Positions 1 through 8,810 of a stretch of DNA of 64,000 nucleotides are shown here, piece after piece; position 1 is the stretch's first letter, and each line of letters starts with the position of its first letter. The translations under genes were made by a program, and so were the position numbers. The stretch is taken from contig DWVP01000013.1 in the NCBI GenBank assembly GCA_019120175.1, forward strand, positions 22,068 through 86,067. Direction: 5' to 3'. The notes beneath the pieces were generated by a model. The model saw nothing but the letters and a program-made list of their open reading frames with translations, was not told where the DNA came from and did not search any database. This stretch comes from Candidatus Corynebacterium faecigallinarum (GTDB lineage: Bacteria > Actinomycetota > Actinomycetes > Mycobacteriales > Mycobacteriaceae).

Positions 1-100
1 GACGGGGACGACGGAGGGGGGTGCGGGGAGTGCGGATGGTGCGGGACATTGTTTACCTCCCGGTAGTAGGCGTTCGGATCACAGGGTCACTTTCGACCGT

Positions 101-145
101 ACCGAAAGTGGCAGCACCGAAAGACGCAGTACCGAAAGACGCAGC
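101..145. repeat. three tandem 15-bp repeats, followed by a hairpin
   Basis: Three head-to-tail copies of a 15-bp unit (accgaaagacgcagc-like) occupy 101-115, 116-130 and 131-145; only positions 9, 10 and 15 vary. The first copy pairs with cactttcg just upstream to make an inverted repeat. A hairpin follows at 146-168 (GGCGT-TTCG, loop TCAG, CGAA-G-ACGCC), which could end a transcript entering from the left although no T-run follows. No convincing gene is seen in 1-275. Confidence 0.6.
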
Positions 146-263
146 GGCGTTTCGTCAGCGAAGACGCCTTGGTGATGAATGGCCTTTCGGTTGGTTACAT
201 CCGGGTGACAGAAGTGTTTCACCAGAAATAATTTCCCCGAATGCACAATGTCGCTGACGGGGA

Positions 264-269
264 TACGCT
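264..269 (+). promoter_or_regulatory. -10 hexamer TACGCT of a leaderless promoter
   Basis: TACGCT fits the corynebacterial TAnnnT -10 pattern and lies 6 nt before the ATG at 276, so transcription should begin at the start codon. No clear -35 is seen. This supports the ATG at 276, which lacks a correctly spaced Shine-Dalgarno sequence. Confidence 0.45.
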
Positions 270-275
270 CAGGGA

Positions 276-1880
276 ATGACTGCAGTAAACAACGCCTACC
301 CCGTCACAGACGGGGTGTTCGACGAATCAATGTCCGCTGAGGGGACAAGGGCTCTGTACCGGCGGTTGGCCGGGGTGTTCGACAAGTTCGGTGACGATGA
401 ACTCGAATCCCGTGTGAACTACCTGAGTTCCCGCTACCTCGATACCGGCGTCACCTTCGACTTCGCGGGGCAGGAGGAACCCTTCCCACTGGACATCGTC
501 CCGCGGTTGATCGCCAAGGCGGAGTTCGACAAGACCGAACAGGGGCTCAAGCAGCGCGTCCGCGCCCTGGAGGCATTCCTGGCGGATGTCTACGGCACCG
601 GTCAGCTGTTCAACGACCGCATCATGCCGCGTTCGGTGGTCACCACATCCTCCAACTTCGTCCGCGCCGTCGCCGGGTACAAGCCGCACAACGGGGTCCG
701 GATCCACGTGGCCGGTATCGACCTGATCCGCGACGGTGACGGCCAACTGCGTGTCCTCGAGGACAATGCGCGCATCCCGTCCGGTGTGTCCTACGTGCTG
801 ACTAACCGGCAGGCGACGGTCGCCGCCCTGCCGGAGGCGGTGTCCCGCCACAACATCGCCCGAGTCGACGACTACCCGGCACGACTGCGCAGCGCCCTGG
901 CCAAGGCGGCGCCTCCTGGTGTGGCCGACCCGAACATCGTGGTGCTGACCCCCGGTGTCTACAACTCGGCCTACTTCGAGCATGCGATGCTCGCCCGCAC
1001 CATGGGAGTTTCCCTGGTGGAGGGACGTGACCTCGTGGTGCGTCAGGGCGTGGCGTACCTGCGCACCACCGACGGTCTCGAGCAGGTGCACGTGATCTAC
1101 CGACGGGTCGACGACGAGTTCCTCGACCCGGTGAAGTTCCTGCCTGATTCCCTCCTCGGCTGTGCCGGCCTGCTCTCCGCCCATGCGAACGGGACGCTGA
1201 CGATTGCCAACTCGGTGGGCAACGGCATCGCCGACGACAAGCTCGTCTACTCCTTCGTCCCGGAAATGATCCGTTACTACCTCGATGAGGAACCGCTGCT
1301 GCCGAATGTCGACACCTGGCGACTGGAGGAACCCGAGCACCGTGAGGAGGTTCTCGACCGCATGGATGAGCTGGTGATCAAACCGGTCGACGGCTCCGGC
1401 GGCAAGGGCATCGTCATGGGGCCGATGTGCGAGAAGAAGGAGTTGGACGCGGCGCGCAAACGCATCATCGCCGACCCCCGCGGTTGGATCGCCCAACCGT
1501 TGGTCCAGCTGTCCACCGTGCCCACGATGACGGCGAAGGGCATGCAACCACGCCACGTGGACCTGCGTCCCTTCGTCATCAACGACGGTGAGGACATGTG
1601 GGTCGCACCGGGTGGCCTGACCCGCGTCGCACTGCAGGAGGGGCAGATGATCGTGAACTCCTCACAGGGTGGCGGCTCCAAGGACACCTGGGTGGTGTCC
1701 ACGGAGGTATCCGGGCCGGAGTCGGAGACCGGGAACATCGTTCCGGACACCGTGCCCGACTCCGAGATGCTCGAGCGTCTGGAGAACTCGGTGCACGACA
1801 ATCCTGAGGACGAGAAGATGCAGCAGCAACAGCAGCAGCAACAGCAAGAGAAACAACGGAAGACGACAGGGGAGGAGTAG
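276..1880 (+). CDS. circularly permuted ATP-grasp family protein
   Basis: The 534-aa protein matches the circularly permuted ATP-grasp (DUF404/DUF407) family, predicted to couple ATP hydrolysis to amide or peptide bond formation; substrate unknown. It shows the family N-terminus (FDE...YRRL), a central nucleotide-binding region and a glycine-rich GSGGKG loop near residue 373. The C-terminus is odd: nine consecutive glutamines (1821-1847) and a short charged tail. It begins a three-gene cluster, 5 bp before the alpha-E gene and followed by a transglutaminase-like gene. Iyer and Aravind grouped such neighbourhoods as possible peptide-modifying or amidoligase systems. Family assignment is firm; the reaction is inference. 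Confidence 0.88.
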   Translation: MTAVNNAYPVTDGVFDESMSAEGTRALYRRLAGVFDKFGDDELESRVNYLSSRYLDTGVTFDFAGQEEPFPLDIVPRLIAKAEFDKTEQGLKQRVRALEAFLADVYGTGQLFNDRIMPRSVVTTSSNFVRAVAGYKPHNGVRIHVAGIDLIRDGDGQLRVLEDNARIPSGVSYVLTNRQATVAALPEAVSRHNIARVDDYPARLRSALAKAAPPGVADPNIVVLTPGVYNSAYFEHAMLARTMGVSLVEGRDLVVRQGVAYLRTTDGLEQVHVIYRRVDDEFLDPVKFLPDSLLGCAGLLSAHANGTLTIANSVGNGIADDKLVYSFVPEMIRYYLDEEPLLPNVDTWRLEEPEHREEVLDRMDELVIKPVDGSGGKGIVMGPMCEKKELDAARKRIIADPRGWIAQPLVQLSTVPTMTAKGMQPRHVDLRPFVINDGEDMWVAPGGLTRVALQEGQMIVNSSQGGGSKDTWVVSTEVSGPESETGNIVPDTVPDSEMLERLENSVHDNPEDEKMQQQQQQQQQEKQRKTTGEE

Positions 1881-1885
1881 CCACC

Positions 1886-2797
1886 ATGCTGAGCCGTATC
1901 GCTGAATCGCTGTTCTGGATCGGGCGCTATATCGAGCGCGCCGATGACCAGGCCCGCGTCCTGACCACCTACGTCGAGCACACCACCGACGCTGACTCAA
2001 CCACCTTCAGCGCCGACCTGTGCCATGCCATGGGCACCCCGGTAGAGGAGACCGTCGACCCTGACGAGACCTGGTCCAGGCTGGGCATCGACCCCGAGTC
2101 TCCGCAGTCGATGGTCAGTGCACTCAACAACTGCCGGGACAGTGCCCGACGTGCCCGCGAGATCCTCGCCACCCCGACCTGGGAGGCCATCAACCGCTCC
2201 TACCGGATGGCGGCCTCGGGGCGACTGTCGCTGATGCGTCCTGCCCTTGCCTGCCGCGAGGTGCACGACTCCTGCTCGACCGTCATCGGCACCCTGCACG
2301 CGACCATGCCGCGTGACCAGGCATGGCACTTCCTCAATGCCGGACGCTTCATCGAGCGTATCGACATGACCGCCCGCATCATCCACGCCACTGTCGTGGC
2401 CCCGGCCCTGCCGGCGCACCACCACCTGCTGTTGCAGGCCTGCGGTGCCCAGCAGTCCTTCGTCCTGACCCGTGGCCGCGAGGACAACCTGACCGCCGCC
2501 GTGGACTTCCTGCTGCGGGACCGACTGAGTCCGCGGTCAGTGATCTTCTGCCTCGAGGGAGTACGCTCATGTCTCACAGACCTTGACCCCACCCCGCTGC
2601 GCAGCGGTTTCGAGGACGACTCCCAGCGGTTGCTCGGCCAGCTCAGTGCCCGCATCGAGTACATGCAGGCCAATAAAACACTCGGACAGCTCGGCGAGCT
2701 CACCCACATGATCCAGGAAACCGGGGCCAAGGCCACCCAGGCACTCAGTGGCCGATACTTCGAAGGCGCGTTGTCGCCGCTGTGGCACGAAAGGTAG
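1886..2797 (+). CDS. alpha-E domain protein (DUF403)
   Basis: This 303-aa, largely helical protein starts MLSRIAESLFWIGRYIERAD, the hallmark of the alpha-E (DUF403) family, which nearly always accompanies circularly permuted ATP-grasp and transglutaminase-like genes. No catalytic motif is recognisable; it probably acts as a partner or scaffold of the ATP-grasp enzyme. It begins 5 bp after the ATP-grasp stop and ends 9 bp before the next gene, so the three genes very likely form one operon. There is no signal peptide or membrane segment, so it should be cytoplasmic. The molecular role is unknown. Confidence 0.88.
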   Translation: MLSRIAESLFWIGRYIERADDQARVLTTYVEHTTDADSTTFSADLCHAMGTPVEETVDPDETWSRLGIDPESPQSMVSALNNCRDSARRAREILATPTWEAINRSYRMAASGRLSLMRPALACREVHDSCSTVIGTLHATMPRDQAWHFLNAGRFIERIDMTARIIHATVVAPALPAHHHLLLQACGAQQSFVLTRGREDNLTAAVDFLLRDRLSPRSVIFCLEGVRSCLTDLDPTPLRSGFEDDSQRLLGQLSARIEYMQANKTLGQLGELTHMIQETGAKATQALSGRYFEGALSPLWHER

Positions 2798-2806
2798 TCG
2801 ATCGCG

Positions 2807-3673
2807 ATGACAAGCACCCTGAAGATCGAACACATCACCGGCTTCGACTACTCGGACAGTGTGACAGACTCCTTCAACGAGATCCGGATGAGTCCGCTGT
2901 ACACCCCACAGCAGCTCATCCGCGAACGCAGCGTGACCATCACACCGCGGCCCTGGTCGAACTCCTTCATCGACTACTGGGGAACACAGGTGACCGCCTT
3001 CGAGCTGCATGAACCACATAGTGAGCTGAAAGTGACCGTGACGACGACGCTGGACGTCGACGCCGTCCCGACCGAGCGCACCGGACTGACCGTGGCTGAT
3101 GCCGCACGGTTCTGCGACCGGTGGAATGAGTTCCTGGGTTCCTCGAAGGCCGTGGATCCCGGCGAAGACATGGCGGGACGCGTCGAGCAGATCCTCGCCG
3201 AGGTCGGAGCCGACACCCCCGGCTCCGTCGACGAGGTGGCACTGAAGATCGGACGGTTGATCCACTCCGAGATGACCTACGAGTCCGGGTCGACGGATGT
3301 CACCGTGGGCGCCGAGGAAGCGTGGGACAACAAGAAGGGCGTGTGCCAGGATTTCTCCCACCTGATGGTCGGGGCGTTGCGGCACATCGGCATTCCGGCG
3401 CGCTATGTGTCCGGCTACGTCCTCCCGAACCGGGATGCGCCGCTGGGCGAGCCGGTCACCGGCGAGTCCCATGCCTGGGTCCAGTGGTTCAACGACGGGC
3501 CCAACCAGGGCTGGTACAGCTTCGACCCGACCAACAACACCGTGCCCGGTGAGCTGCACGTGATGGTGGGCCAAGGTCGGGAGTATTCGGATGTTGTGCC
3601 GCTGCGGGGGATGTTCACCGGCCAGGCGAGCTCGGAGATGTTCGTCTCGGTGACGATGACGCGCCTGAAATGA
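2807..3673 (+). CDS. transglutaminase-like cysteine protease-fold protein
   Basis: The 288-aa protein has an N-terminal beta-rich domain (about residues 1-80) of the type found in bacterial transglutaminase-like proteins, then a papain-like core. The catalytic triad is readable: Cys180 in KGVCQDFSH, His222 in GESHAW and Asp240 in FDPTNN. Such enzymes may hydrolyse, ligate or deamidate peptides; the substrate here is unknown. No signal peptide is seen, so it should work in the cytoplasm with the upstream ATP-grasp and alpha-E proteins. It ends 8 bp from the convergent gene at 3681-4133. Confidence 0.88.
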   Translation: MTSTLKIEHITGFDYSDSVTDSFNEIRMSPLYTPQQLIRERSVTITPRPWSNSFIDYWGTQVTAFELHEPHSELKVTVTTTLDVDAVPTERTGLTVADAARFCDRWNEFLGSSKAVDPGEDMAGRVEQILAEVGADTPGSVDEVALKIGRLIHSEMTYESGSTDVTVGAEEAWDNKKGVCQDFSHLMVGALRHIGIPARYVSGYVLPNRDAPLGEPVTGESHAWVQWFNDGPNQGWYSFDPTNNTVPGELHVMVGQGREYSDVVPLRGMFTGQASSEMFVSVTMTRLK

Positions 3674-3680
3674 GACGTGA

Positions 3681-4133
3681 CTACCTCTTCTTGCGCCGGT
3701 AGTAGACCTGACGGCGGACCCGGGCGACGGTGGTGCCTGACTCGTCGGTCACGTCGACCTCGAACCAGTGCAGGTACTTCTGCCCGTCCCGGGTCTTCTC
3801 CCTGATCAGCTCGTAGGTGTCGTCGTCGATGCGCATGTCGGCGGTGAGAGTTCCGCGTCCCGGTGCCACGAACTCGACCTCGGCCCGGATGTCCCAGACC
3901 TTGTACTCCTTGCCGAGCCGGGCCATGGAGGCCAGCATGAAGAACGGGTCGGTCATCGACATGATGGTGCCGCCGAAGGCCGTGCCGACTGCGTTCTGGG
4001 TCAGTTTGTTCGGACGGTGGGTGACGACGACCCGCGAGCCGTCGTCGGCGAACTCACGGACCTTGATCCCGGCCCCGAGGAACGGGGGCCACAGGAACAT
4101 GTACTTCTTGAGCTGACGAGGGTTGAATGCCAT
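3681..4133 (-). CDS. hotdog-fold DUF4442 protein, putative thioesterase
   Basis: This 150-aa protein resembles the DUF4442 branch of the hotdog superfamily. The stretch AVGTAFGGTIMSMTDP corresponds to the central hotdog helix, followed by strands ending in VRRQVYYRRKKR. Family members are often annotated as PaaI/YiiD-type acyl-CoA thioesterases, but the substrate cannot be told from sequence. GGAAG lies upstream of the ATG at a usable distance. The gene converges on the transglutaminase-like gene and appears monocistronic. Biochemical activity is inference. Confidence 0.75.
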   Translation of the reverse strand: MAFNPRQLKKYMFLWPPFLGAGIKVREFADDGSRVVVTHRPNKLTQNAVGTAFGGTIMSMTDPFFMLASMARLGKEYKVWDIRAEVEFVAPGRGTLTADMRIDDDTYELIREKTRDGQKYLHWFEVDVTDESGTTVARVRRQVYYRRKKR

Positions 4134-4204
4134 CGTGTCTCACTTCCGGGGGAGCCTGCAGAGGTCATGGGTATGCCGTCGAAGGTAGCACGTGGGAGAC
4201 GACG

Positions 4205-4249
4205 AAAAGCCCGCCTCCGGAGATCCCGTGGGATCGCCCGGAAGCGGGC
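4205..4249 (-). terminator. intrinsic terminator after tRNA-Pro
   Basis: On the minus strand a 12-bp arm gcccgcttccgg pairs with ccggaggcgggc (one mismatch) and is followed by TTTT. An inner gatccc/gggatc pair extends the stem. It lies directly 3' of the tRNA. Confidence 0.85.
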
Positions 4250-4255
4250 GTGTGG

Positions 4256-4329
4256 TCGGACTGACAGGATTTGAACCTGCGACCCCTACACCCCCAGTGT
4301 AGTGCGCTGCCAAACTGCGCCACAGTCCG
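4256..4329 (-). tRNA. tRNA-Pro (anticodon GGG)
   Basis: The minus strand folds into a full 74-nt cloverleaf: 7-bp acceptor stem CGGACTG/CAGTCCG with discriminator A, D-stem GCGC/GCGC, anticodon stem CTACA/TGTAG around loop CTGGGGG (anticodon GGG, proline CCC/CCU codons), and T-arm with TTCAAAT. CCA is not encoded. An intrinsic terminator follows. No integrase or direct repeat nearby suggests use as an attachment site. Confidence 0.95.
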
Positions 4330-4380
4330 CCAGTTCATTGCTGAACCTCGAACAGATTACAACACCGGTATTCGGCTGCG

Positions 4381-4881
4381 CTAATCCGCAGGTGAAACCG
4401 GAGTTTCGGAGACGACGACGCCGTCTGCGTCCGCGTAGGCGATGTGGCCGGGCACGAAGTCCACCCCGCCGAAGCTCACGGTTACGTCCCGCTCGCCGGC
4501 GCCGTCCTTGGCGGACTTGCGGGGGTTGGTGCCCAGGGCCTTGCAGCCGAATTCCATGCCACCGACGGCGGCGGAGTCGCGGATCGCGCCGTTGATGATC
4601 ACCCCGGCCCACCCGTGCTCCATACCGAACTCGGCGATCATGTCACCCATCAGGGCGGTGTGGACCGAGGCGTCACCGTCGACGACGAGCACGCCGCCGG
4701 GGTTGTCCTCCTGCAGGATCTTCTTGACCAGGCCGTTGTCCTGGAAGCAGCGGACGGTGGTGATCGGGCCGCAGAAGTCCACGTGGCCGCCGAGGTTGCG
4801 GAACTGGGTGTCGCAGCTGCGCACGTCCGCCCCGATGATGTCGACGAGGTCTGCGGTGGGGATGAAGGTGATGTCGCTCAT
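4381..4881 (-). CDS. rraA: RraA family protein
   Basis: The 166-aa sequence matches RraA throughout, including the [15 protein letters not shown] segment and [12 protein letters not shown] with the Gly-x-x-Arg-Asp signature shared with class II HMG/CHA aldolases. In E. coli RraA binds and inhibits RNase E; in actinobacteria the true role is less certain and some relatives are metal-dependent aldolases or decarboxylases. TAGGCT lies 8 nt before the ATG, suggesting a leaderless mRNA. The gene lies 51 nt past the 5' end of the tRNA-Pro and just upstream of a hydrolase gene on the same strand. Confidence 0.85.
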   Translation of the reverse strand: MSDITFIPTADLVDIIGADVRSCDTQFRNLGGHVDFCGPITTVRCFQDNGLVKKILQEDNPGGVLVVDGDASVHTALMGDMIAEFGMEHGWAGVIINGAIRDSAAVGGMEFGCKALGTNPRKSAKDGAGERDVTVSFGGVDFVPGHIAYADADGVVVSETPVSPAD

Positions 4882-4900
4882 GGCTTCACAGCCTAGCGTG

Positions 4901-5740
4901 TCAGCCGAGCGTGTCGAACCAGTCGGCGATCATCTCCCCGGCCCGCACCGCAGAGCCGCGTCTGGTCAGCAGGTGGTCGGAGTCGCGCAGGCTCATCAGC
5001 GACTTCGGCCACCCGGCGGCGTCGAAGATCCGCTGCGACTCGCTGACGGGGACGGTCTGGTCGGTCGGGGAGTGCAGCACCAGCAGGTCTGCCGGGTTCG
5101 CCGAGATGGCGCGGACGTCGTGGGTGATTCGGTCGGCGTCCGAGTTGTCGGCGAGGTCGGTGAAGAAACCGGTCGGAAGGGTGATCTCGCGTCCGGTGAG
5201 CGTCACCTGCACCGCCGCGTCCTGCGGGGCTTCTCCACCGGCCCGGTCTACAGCATCCACCGACTTCATCAACGTCCGTGCCGCCGACGCCGGACGCAAC
5301 GGTGCACCGATGGTGGCCGCAGCCCGCACCGAGGCGAGACGGTGGGCGACCTGGAGTACCGCCGCCCCGCCGAGGGAATGGCCGACCAGCAGGGACGGTG
5401 CGGCGAGCCGCTGGTCCAGCCACCTCGCCGCGCTCTCCAGGTCGGCGAGGTTCTCGGAGAACAACAATGAGGAGAAATCGATGCGTAGGCAGGCGATGCC
5501 GTGCCGGGCGAGGGTCTTGGAGATCCGGAACGCCGCGGGCACGTTGCGGTTGCAGGTGAAGCAGTGGGCGAACAGTGCCACGGGGACATTCGCGGCCCGG
5601 AAGTCCTCGGGGGACAGGCCGGCCACGTCGCCGGGGAGGTCCACAGTGCCCGTGATGGTGTCGGGGGCAGGACCGGCGACAGGGTCGGAAGCCGGACGCG
5701 GGATCTGAACATTGACCGAGGAGACGCTTCGTGATGCCAC
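4901..5740 (-). CDS. alpha/beta hydrolase
   Basis: A 279-aa alpha/beta hydrolase with nucleophile elbow VGHSLGGAA and an HCFTCN motif in the oxyanion region. The C-terminal part has a candidate acid (HSPTDQTVP) and histidine (DSDHLLTR), completing a Ser-Asp-His triad. The substrate is unknown; C. glutamicum has a hydrolase gene in the same place beside secA2. An ATG at 5782 is in frame, but the GTG at 5740 is preferred because TAGTGT sits exactly 7 nt before it. It is transcribed away from secA2. Confidence 0.8.
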   Translation of the reverse strand: MASRSVSSVNVQIPRPASDPVAGPAPDTITGTVDLPGDVAGLSPEDFRAANVPVALFAHCFTCNRNVPAAFRISKTLARHGIACLRIDFSSLLFSENLADLESAARWLDQRLAAPSLLVGHSLGGAAVLQVAHRLASVRAAATIGAPLRPASAARTLMKSVDAVDRAGGEAPQDAAVQVTLTGREITLPTGFFTDLADNSDADRITHDVRAISANPADLLVLHSPTDQTVPVSESQRIFDAAGWPKSLMSLRDSDHLLTRRGSAVRAGEMIADWFDTLG

Positions 5741-5747
5741 GGGCACA

Positions 5748-5753
5748 ACACTA
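5748..5753 (-). promoter_or_regulatory. -10 hexamer TAGTGT, leaderless promoter of the hydrolase gene
   Basis: TAGTGT on the minus strand ends 7 nt before the in-frame GTG at 5740. This makes GTG a better start than the upstream ATG at 5782, which would lie outside such a transcript. Confidence 0.45.
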
Positions 5754-5830
5754 GACGGGTACCGTGTGGGAGACGAGATCATCCGAGGCTGCCCGAAGGC
5801 TGCCCGAAGAACATCGATGCGGAGGCGAGA

Positions 5831-8191
5831 ATGGCCGGATTCGGCTGGTTCTGGAAGGCCATGGGTTCGTCGGCGACGGCGAACCAGAAGAAGTCGAAGA
5901 CCATCGTGGGCGAGGCGGCCAATGTCGCCGACAAGCTCGCCGCAGCCACCGACGAGGAGATCGTCGAGATCGCCAAGGGATGCGTCACCACCGGCGACGC
6001 CCCCGTCATCAATGATGCTCCGCAGCTGCTCGCCGCGATCCGTGAAGCCGCCGAGCGGACCATCGGCATGCGCCCCTTCGATGTGCAGCTGCAGGGTGCG
6101 CTGCGCATGATCGTCGGCGATGTCATCGAGATGGCCACCGGTGAAGGCAAGACACTGACCGGTGCAATGACCGCCGTTGGCTATGGCCTGCAGGGTCGAC
6201 GGGTGCACGTGATCACGGTCAACTCCTTCCTCGCCGGACGTGACGAGCAGTGGATGGGCCCGCTGCTCGACTTCTTCGGGCTGACCCACGGGGCGATCGC
6301 CGAGGAGGCCGACGGTGACGAGCGCCGGGAGATCTACCGCCGCGACATCGTATTCGGGGCGGTGAACGAGATGGGCTTCGACGTACTTCGCGACCAGCTG
6401 ATCACCCGCCGCGCCGATGCGGTGCGCACCCCGGCGGACGTCGCGATCATCGACGAGGCGGACTCGGTCATGGTGGACGAGGCCCTGGTCCCGCTGGTGC
6501 TCGCCGGTTCCGAGCCCGGACCGGCACCGGCCGGGCAGATCACCGACATCGTGCGCGGCATGGAGGAGAACCGGCACTTCACCGTCGCTGGTGACCAACG
6601 CAATGTCTTCCTCACCGATTCCGGCGCCCGATATGTGGAGAAGGGGCTCGGCATCGAGTCCCTGTATGGCGGTGGCAGGGAGAGTAGCGATGGCGACGCT
6701 GACAGTGACGCAGATGCTCCGGGATCCTTGCTGTCCCAGGTCAATGTGGCACTGCACGCGCAGCACCTGCTGACCCGCGACGTCCACTACATCGTCCGTG
6801 ACGGCAAGGTCGCCCTGATCGATGGCTCACGCGGCCGGGTGGCTGAGCTGCAGCGCTGGCCGGACGGCCTGCAGGCGGCCGTGGAAGCCAAGGAAGGACT
6901 GCAGGTCACCGACGGTGGACGCATCCTGGACCAGATAACCGTCCAGGCACTGCTGGGACTCTACCCGGGCAAATGCGGGATGACCGGTACCGCGGTGGCC
7001 GCCGGTGACCAGCTCCGGCAGTTCTACGACCTGTCGGTCAGCGTGATCGAGCCCAACGTCCCCACCAGGCGTTTCGACGAGCAGGACCGGGTGTACGTCT
7101 CCGAGGAGGACCGCGACACTGCCGCGATCGAGCACATCGCCACGATCCACCAGACCGGGCAGCCGGTGCTGGTGGGCACCCAGGACATCGCGGAATCCGA
7201 GCGGATTGCCGAGGCTCTGCAGGAACGCGGTATCGACTGCAGCGTCCTGAACGCGAAGAACCATGAGGCCGAGGCCGGGGTCGTCGCCGAGTCAGGGCGG
7301 GCCGGTCACGTCACCGTGTCGACCCAGATGGCCGGACGTGGCACCGACATCCGGCTGGGTGGATCAGGGGAGGACCACGCCGGTGACGACGGGCACGACA
7401 AGGTCGTGGAACTCGGCGGACTGCACGTCGTCGGCATCGGACGTTTCCGTTCCCAACGTCTCGACAACCAGCTGCGCGGACGCGCAGGACGACAGGGGGA
7501 CCCCGGATCCTCGGTGTTCTTCGTCTCCCTGGAGGACGACGTGGTCGGCGTCGGCGGTTCCGGTGAGGAATTGCGCGCCCAACCCGACGAGGACGGACAG
7601 CTGACCCAGAAGAAGGTACTGCTGTTCATCGACCACTGCCAGCGGGTCGCAGAAGGACAGATGCTCGACATCCACGCCACGACGTGGAAGTACAACAAGC
7701 TGATCAACGACCAGCGTGAGATCGTCAACGAGCGGCGCAACAAGGTGCTGGACACCGACACGGCGTGGGAGGATCTCAGCTACCACGACGTGGAGCGCGC
7801 CGGCCAACTGCAGGCTGCGGGTATCGAGGATGAGGTCCTGCACCAGGCCGCCCGCGAGATCATGCTCTACCACCTGGACGTTGAATGGAGTGAGCACCTG
7901 GCCTACCTGGACGACATCAGGGAGTCGATACACCTGCGCGCCATCGCCCGGGAAAGCCCGATCGACGAGTTCCACCGGATGTCGATCGCTGCCTTCGGCG
8001 AACTCGCCGAGCGGGCCGTGGCGAAGGCTCGGGAGACCTTCAGCGAAGTCACCGTCACTGCCGACGGAGCCGATCTGGAGGGCCTGGGTCTGCACAAGCC
8101 CAGCGCAACCTGGACCTATATGGTCAACGACAATCCCTTGTCTTCGTCCGGAGGATCCGTGGTCGGGTCGATTGCGGCGATCTTCCGCTAA
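5831..8191 (+). CDS. secA2: accessory preprotein translocase ATPase SecA2
   Basis: The 786-aa protein is a SecA motor with Walker A TGEGKT near residues 103-108 and the DEAD box near residues 208-211. The second helicase domain carries STQMAGRGTDIRLGG and the arginine-finger region QLRGRAGRQGDPG. It lacks the C-terminal zinc-binding tail of canonical SecA, and its position directly before odhI is the SecA2 locus of corynebacteria and mycobacteria. SecA2 exports a small subset of proteins through SecYEG. GGAGG lies 6 nt before the ATG. Because the position matches C. glutamicum, the SecA2 call is strong. Confidence 0.93.
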   Translation: MAGFGWFWKAMGSSATANQKKSKTIVGEAANVADKLAAATDEEIVEIAKGCVTTGDAPVINDAPQLLAAIREAAERTIGMRPFDVQLQGALRMIVGDVIEMATGEGKTLTGAMTAVGYGLQGRRVHVITVNSFLAGRDEQWMGPLLDFFGLTHGAIAEEADGDERREIYRRDIVFGAVNEMGFDVLRDQLITRRADAVRTPADVAIIDEADSVMVDEALVPLVLAGSEPGPAPAGQITDIVRGMEENRHFTVAGDQRNVFLTDSGARYVEKGLGIESLYGGGRESSDGDADSDADAPGSLLSQVNVALHAQHLLTRDVHYIVRDGKVALIDGSRGRVAELQRWPDGLQAAVEAKEGLQVTDGGRILDQITVQALLGLYPGKCGMTGTAVAAGDQLRQFYDLSVSVIEPNVPTRRFDEQDRVYVSEEDRDTAAIEHIATIHQTGQPVLVGTQDIAESERIAEALQERGIDCSVLNAKNHEAEAGVVAESGRAGHVTVSTQMAGRGTDIRLGGSGEDHAGDDGHDKVVELGGLHVVGIGRFRSQRLDNQLRGRAGRQGDPGSSVFFVSLEDDVVGVGGSGEELRAQPDEDGQLTQKKVLLFIDHCQRVAEGQMLDIHATTWKYNKLINDQREIVNERRNKVLDTDTAWEDLSYHDVERAGQLQAAGIEDEVLHQAAREIMLYHLDVEWSEHLAYLDDIRESIHLRAIARESPIDEFHRMSIAAFGELAERAVAKARETFSEVTVTADGADLEGLGLHKPSATWTYMVNDNPLSSSGGSVVGSIAAIFR

Positions 8192-8245
8192 CCCCCTGCC
8201 ACACCCCACGGCGAGGCATTTACGCCATGCCAACGGCTCACCCGG

Positions 8246-8251
8246 TAGTAT
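8246..8251 (+). promoter_or_regulatory. candidate -10 (TAGTAT) for odhI
   Basis: TAGTAT lies in the 175-bp gap between secA2 and odhI. Transcription from here would give a leader of about 108 nt with a good Shine-Dalgarno (AGGAGG) before the odhI ATG. No convincing -35 element is seen. Confidence 0.35.
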
Positions 8252-8366
8252 GATGGAAGCGAATCGCAGGCGGACCGCCTGCCGCACCGTGTTCTCCTCC
8301 GCGACCAGCGGAGGGGACGAACACCCGACAGTGACAGAGCAAATAGATTCCAGGAGGAATTGAAAG

Positions 8367-8801
8367 ATGAGCGACAACACCGGGATCCCGGAAGCCTCGG
8401 TTGAGACTACCTCGGTCTTCCGCGCCGACCTCCTGAAGGAGATGGAGACCGGTGCGCAGGCTGAATCCTCTCCCGCCGGGGTCGAGGGCCTGCCCTCAGG
8501 TTCTGCGCTCCTCGTGGTCAAGCGTGGACCGAACGCCGGCTCGCGCTTCCTGCTCGACCAGGACACCACCGCTTCTGGCCGCCACCCCGACAGCGACATC
8601 TTCCTCGATGACGTGACCGTCTCGCGCCGTCACGCGGAGTTCCGCCGCAACGGTAACCAGTACGAGGTCGTCGACGTCGGAAGCCTCAACGGCACCTACG
8701 TCAACCGCGAGCCGAAGAACTCCGCGGTGCTGAGCAACGGCGACGAGGTCCAGATCGGCAAGTTCCGTCTGGTCTTCCTCAACGGCGCCAAGGAAGCGTA
8801 G
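8367..8801 (+). CDS. odhI: FHA-domain inhibitor of 2-oxoglutarate dehydrogenase (OdhI/GarA)
   Basis: The 144-aa protein has the N-terminal phosphorylation segment ETTSVFRADLL with Thr14 and Thr15, the sites used by Ser/Thr kinases such as PknG in C. glutamicum. A C-terminal forkhead-associated domain follows, with GRHPDSDI, SRRHAEF and SLNGTYVN as phosphothreonine-binding motifs. Unphosphorylated OdhI binds the E1 subunit OdhA and blocks 2-oxoglutarate dehydrogenase, directing carbon toward glutamate; phosphorylation folds the tail onto the FHA domain and releases inhibition. The ftsR gene begins 9 bp later, suggesting co-transcription. Identification is very secure. Confidence 0.97.
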   Translation: MSDNTGIPEASVETTSVFRADLLKEMETGAQAESSPAGVEGLPSGSALLVVKRGPNAGSRFLLDQDTTASGRHPDSDIFLDDVTVSRRHAEFRRNGNQYEVVDVGSLNGTYVNREPKNSAVLSNGDEVQIGKFRLVFLNGAKEA

Positions 8802-8810
8802 TCCGGATCC

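Noticed and set aside
21-257. Short plus-strand open frame at the left end
   Set aside because: It consists of the tandem repeats in translation, has no ribosome site and no family resemblance.
327-1556. Long open frame antisense to the ATP-grasp gene
   Set aside because: High G/C third positions keep the opposite strand open. The sense frame has the family motifs and this one is Arg/His-rich without any.
4250-4340. tRNA-Pro as a phage or island attachment site
   Set aside because: No integrase, direct repeat of the tRNA 3' end or composition change is seen on either side.
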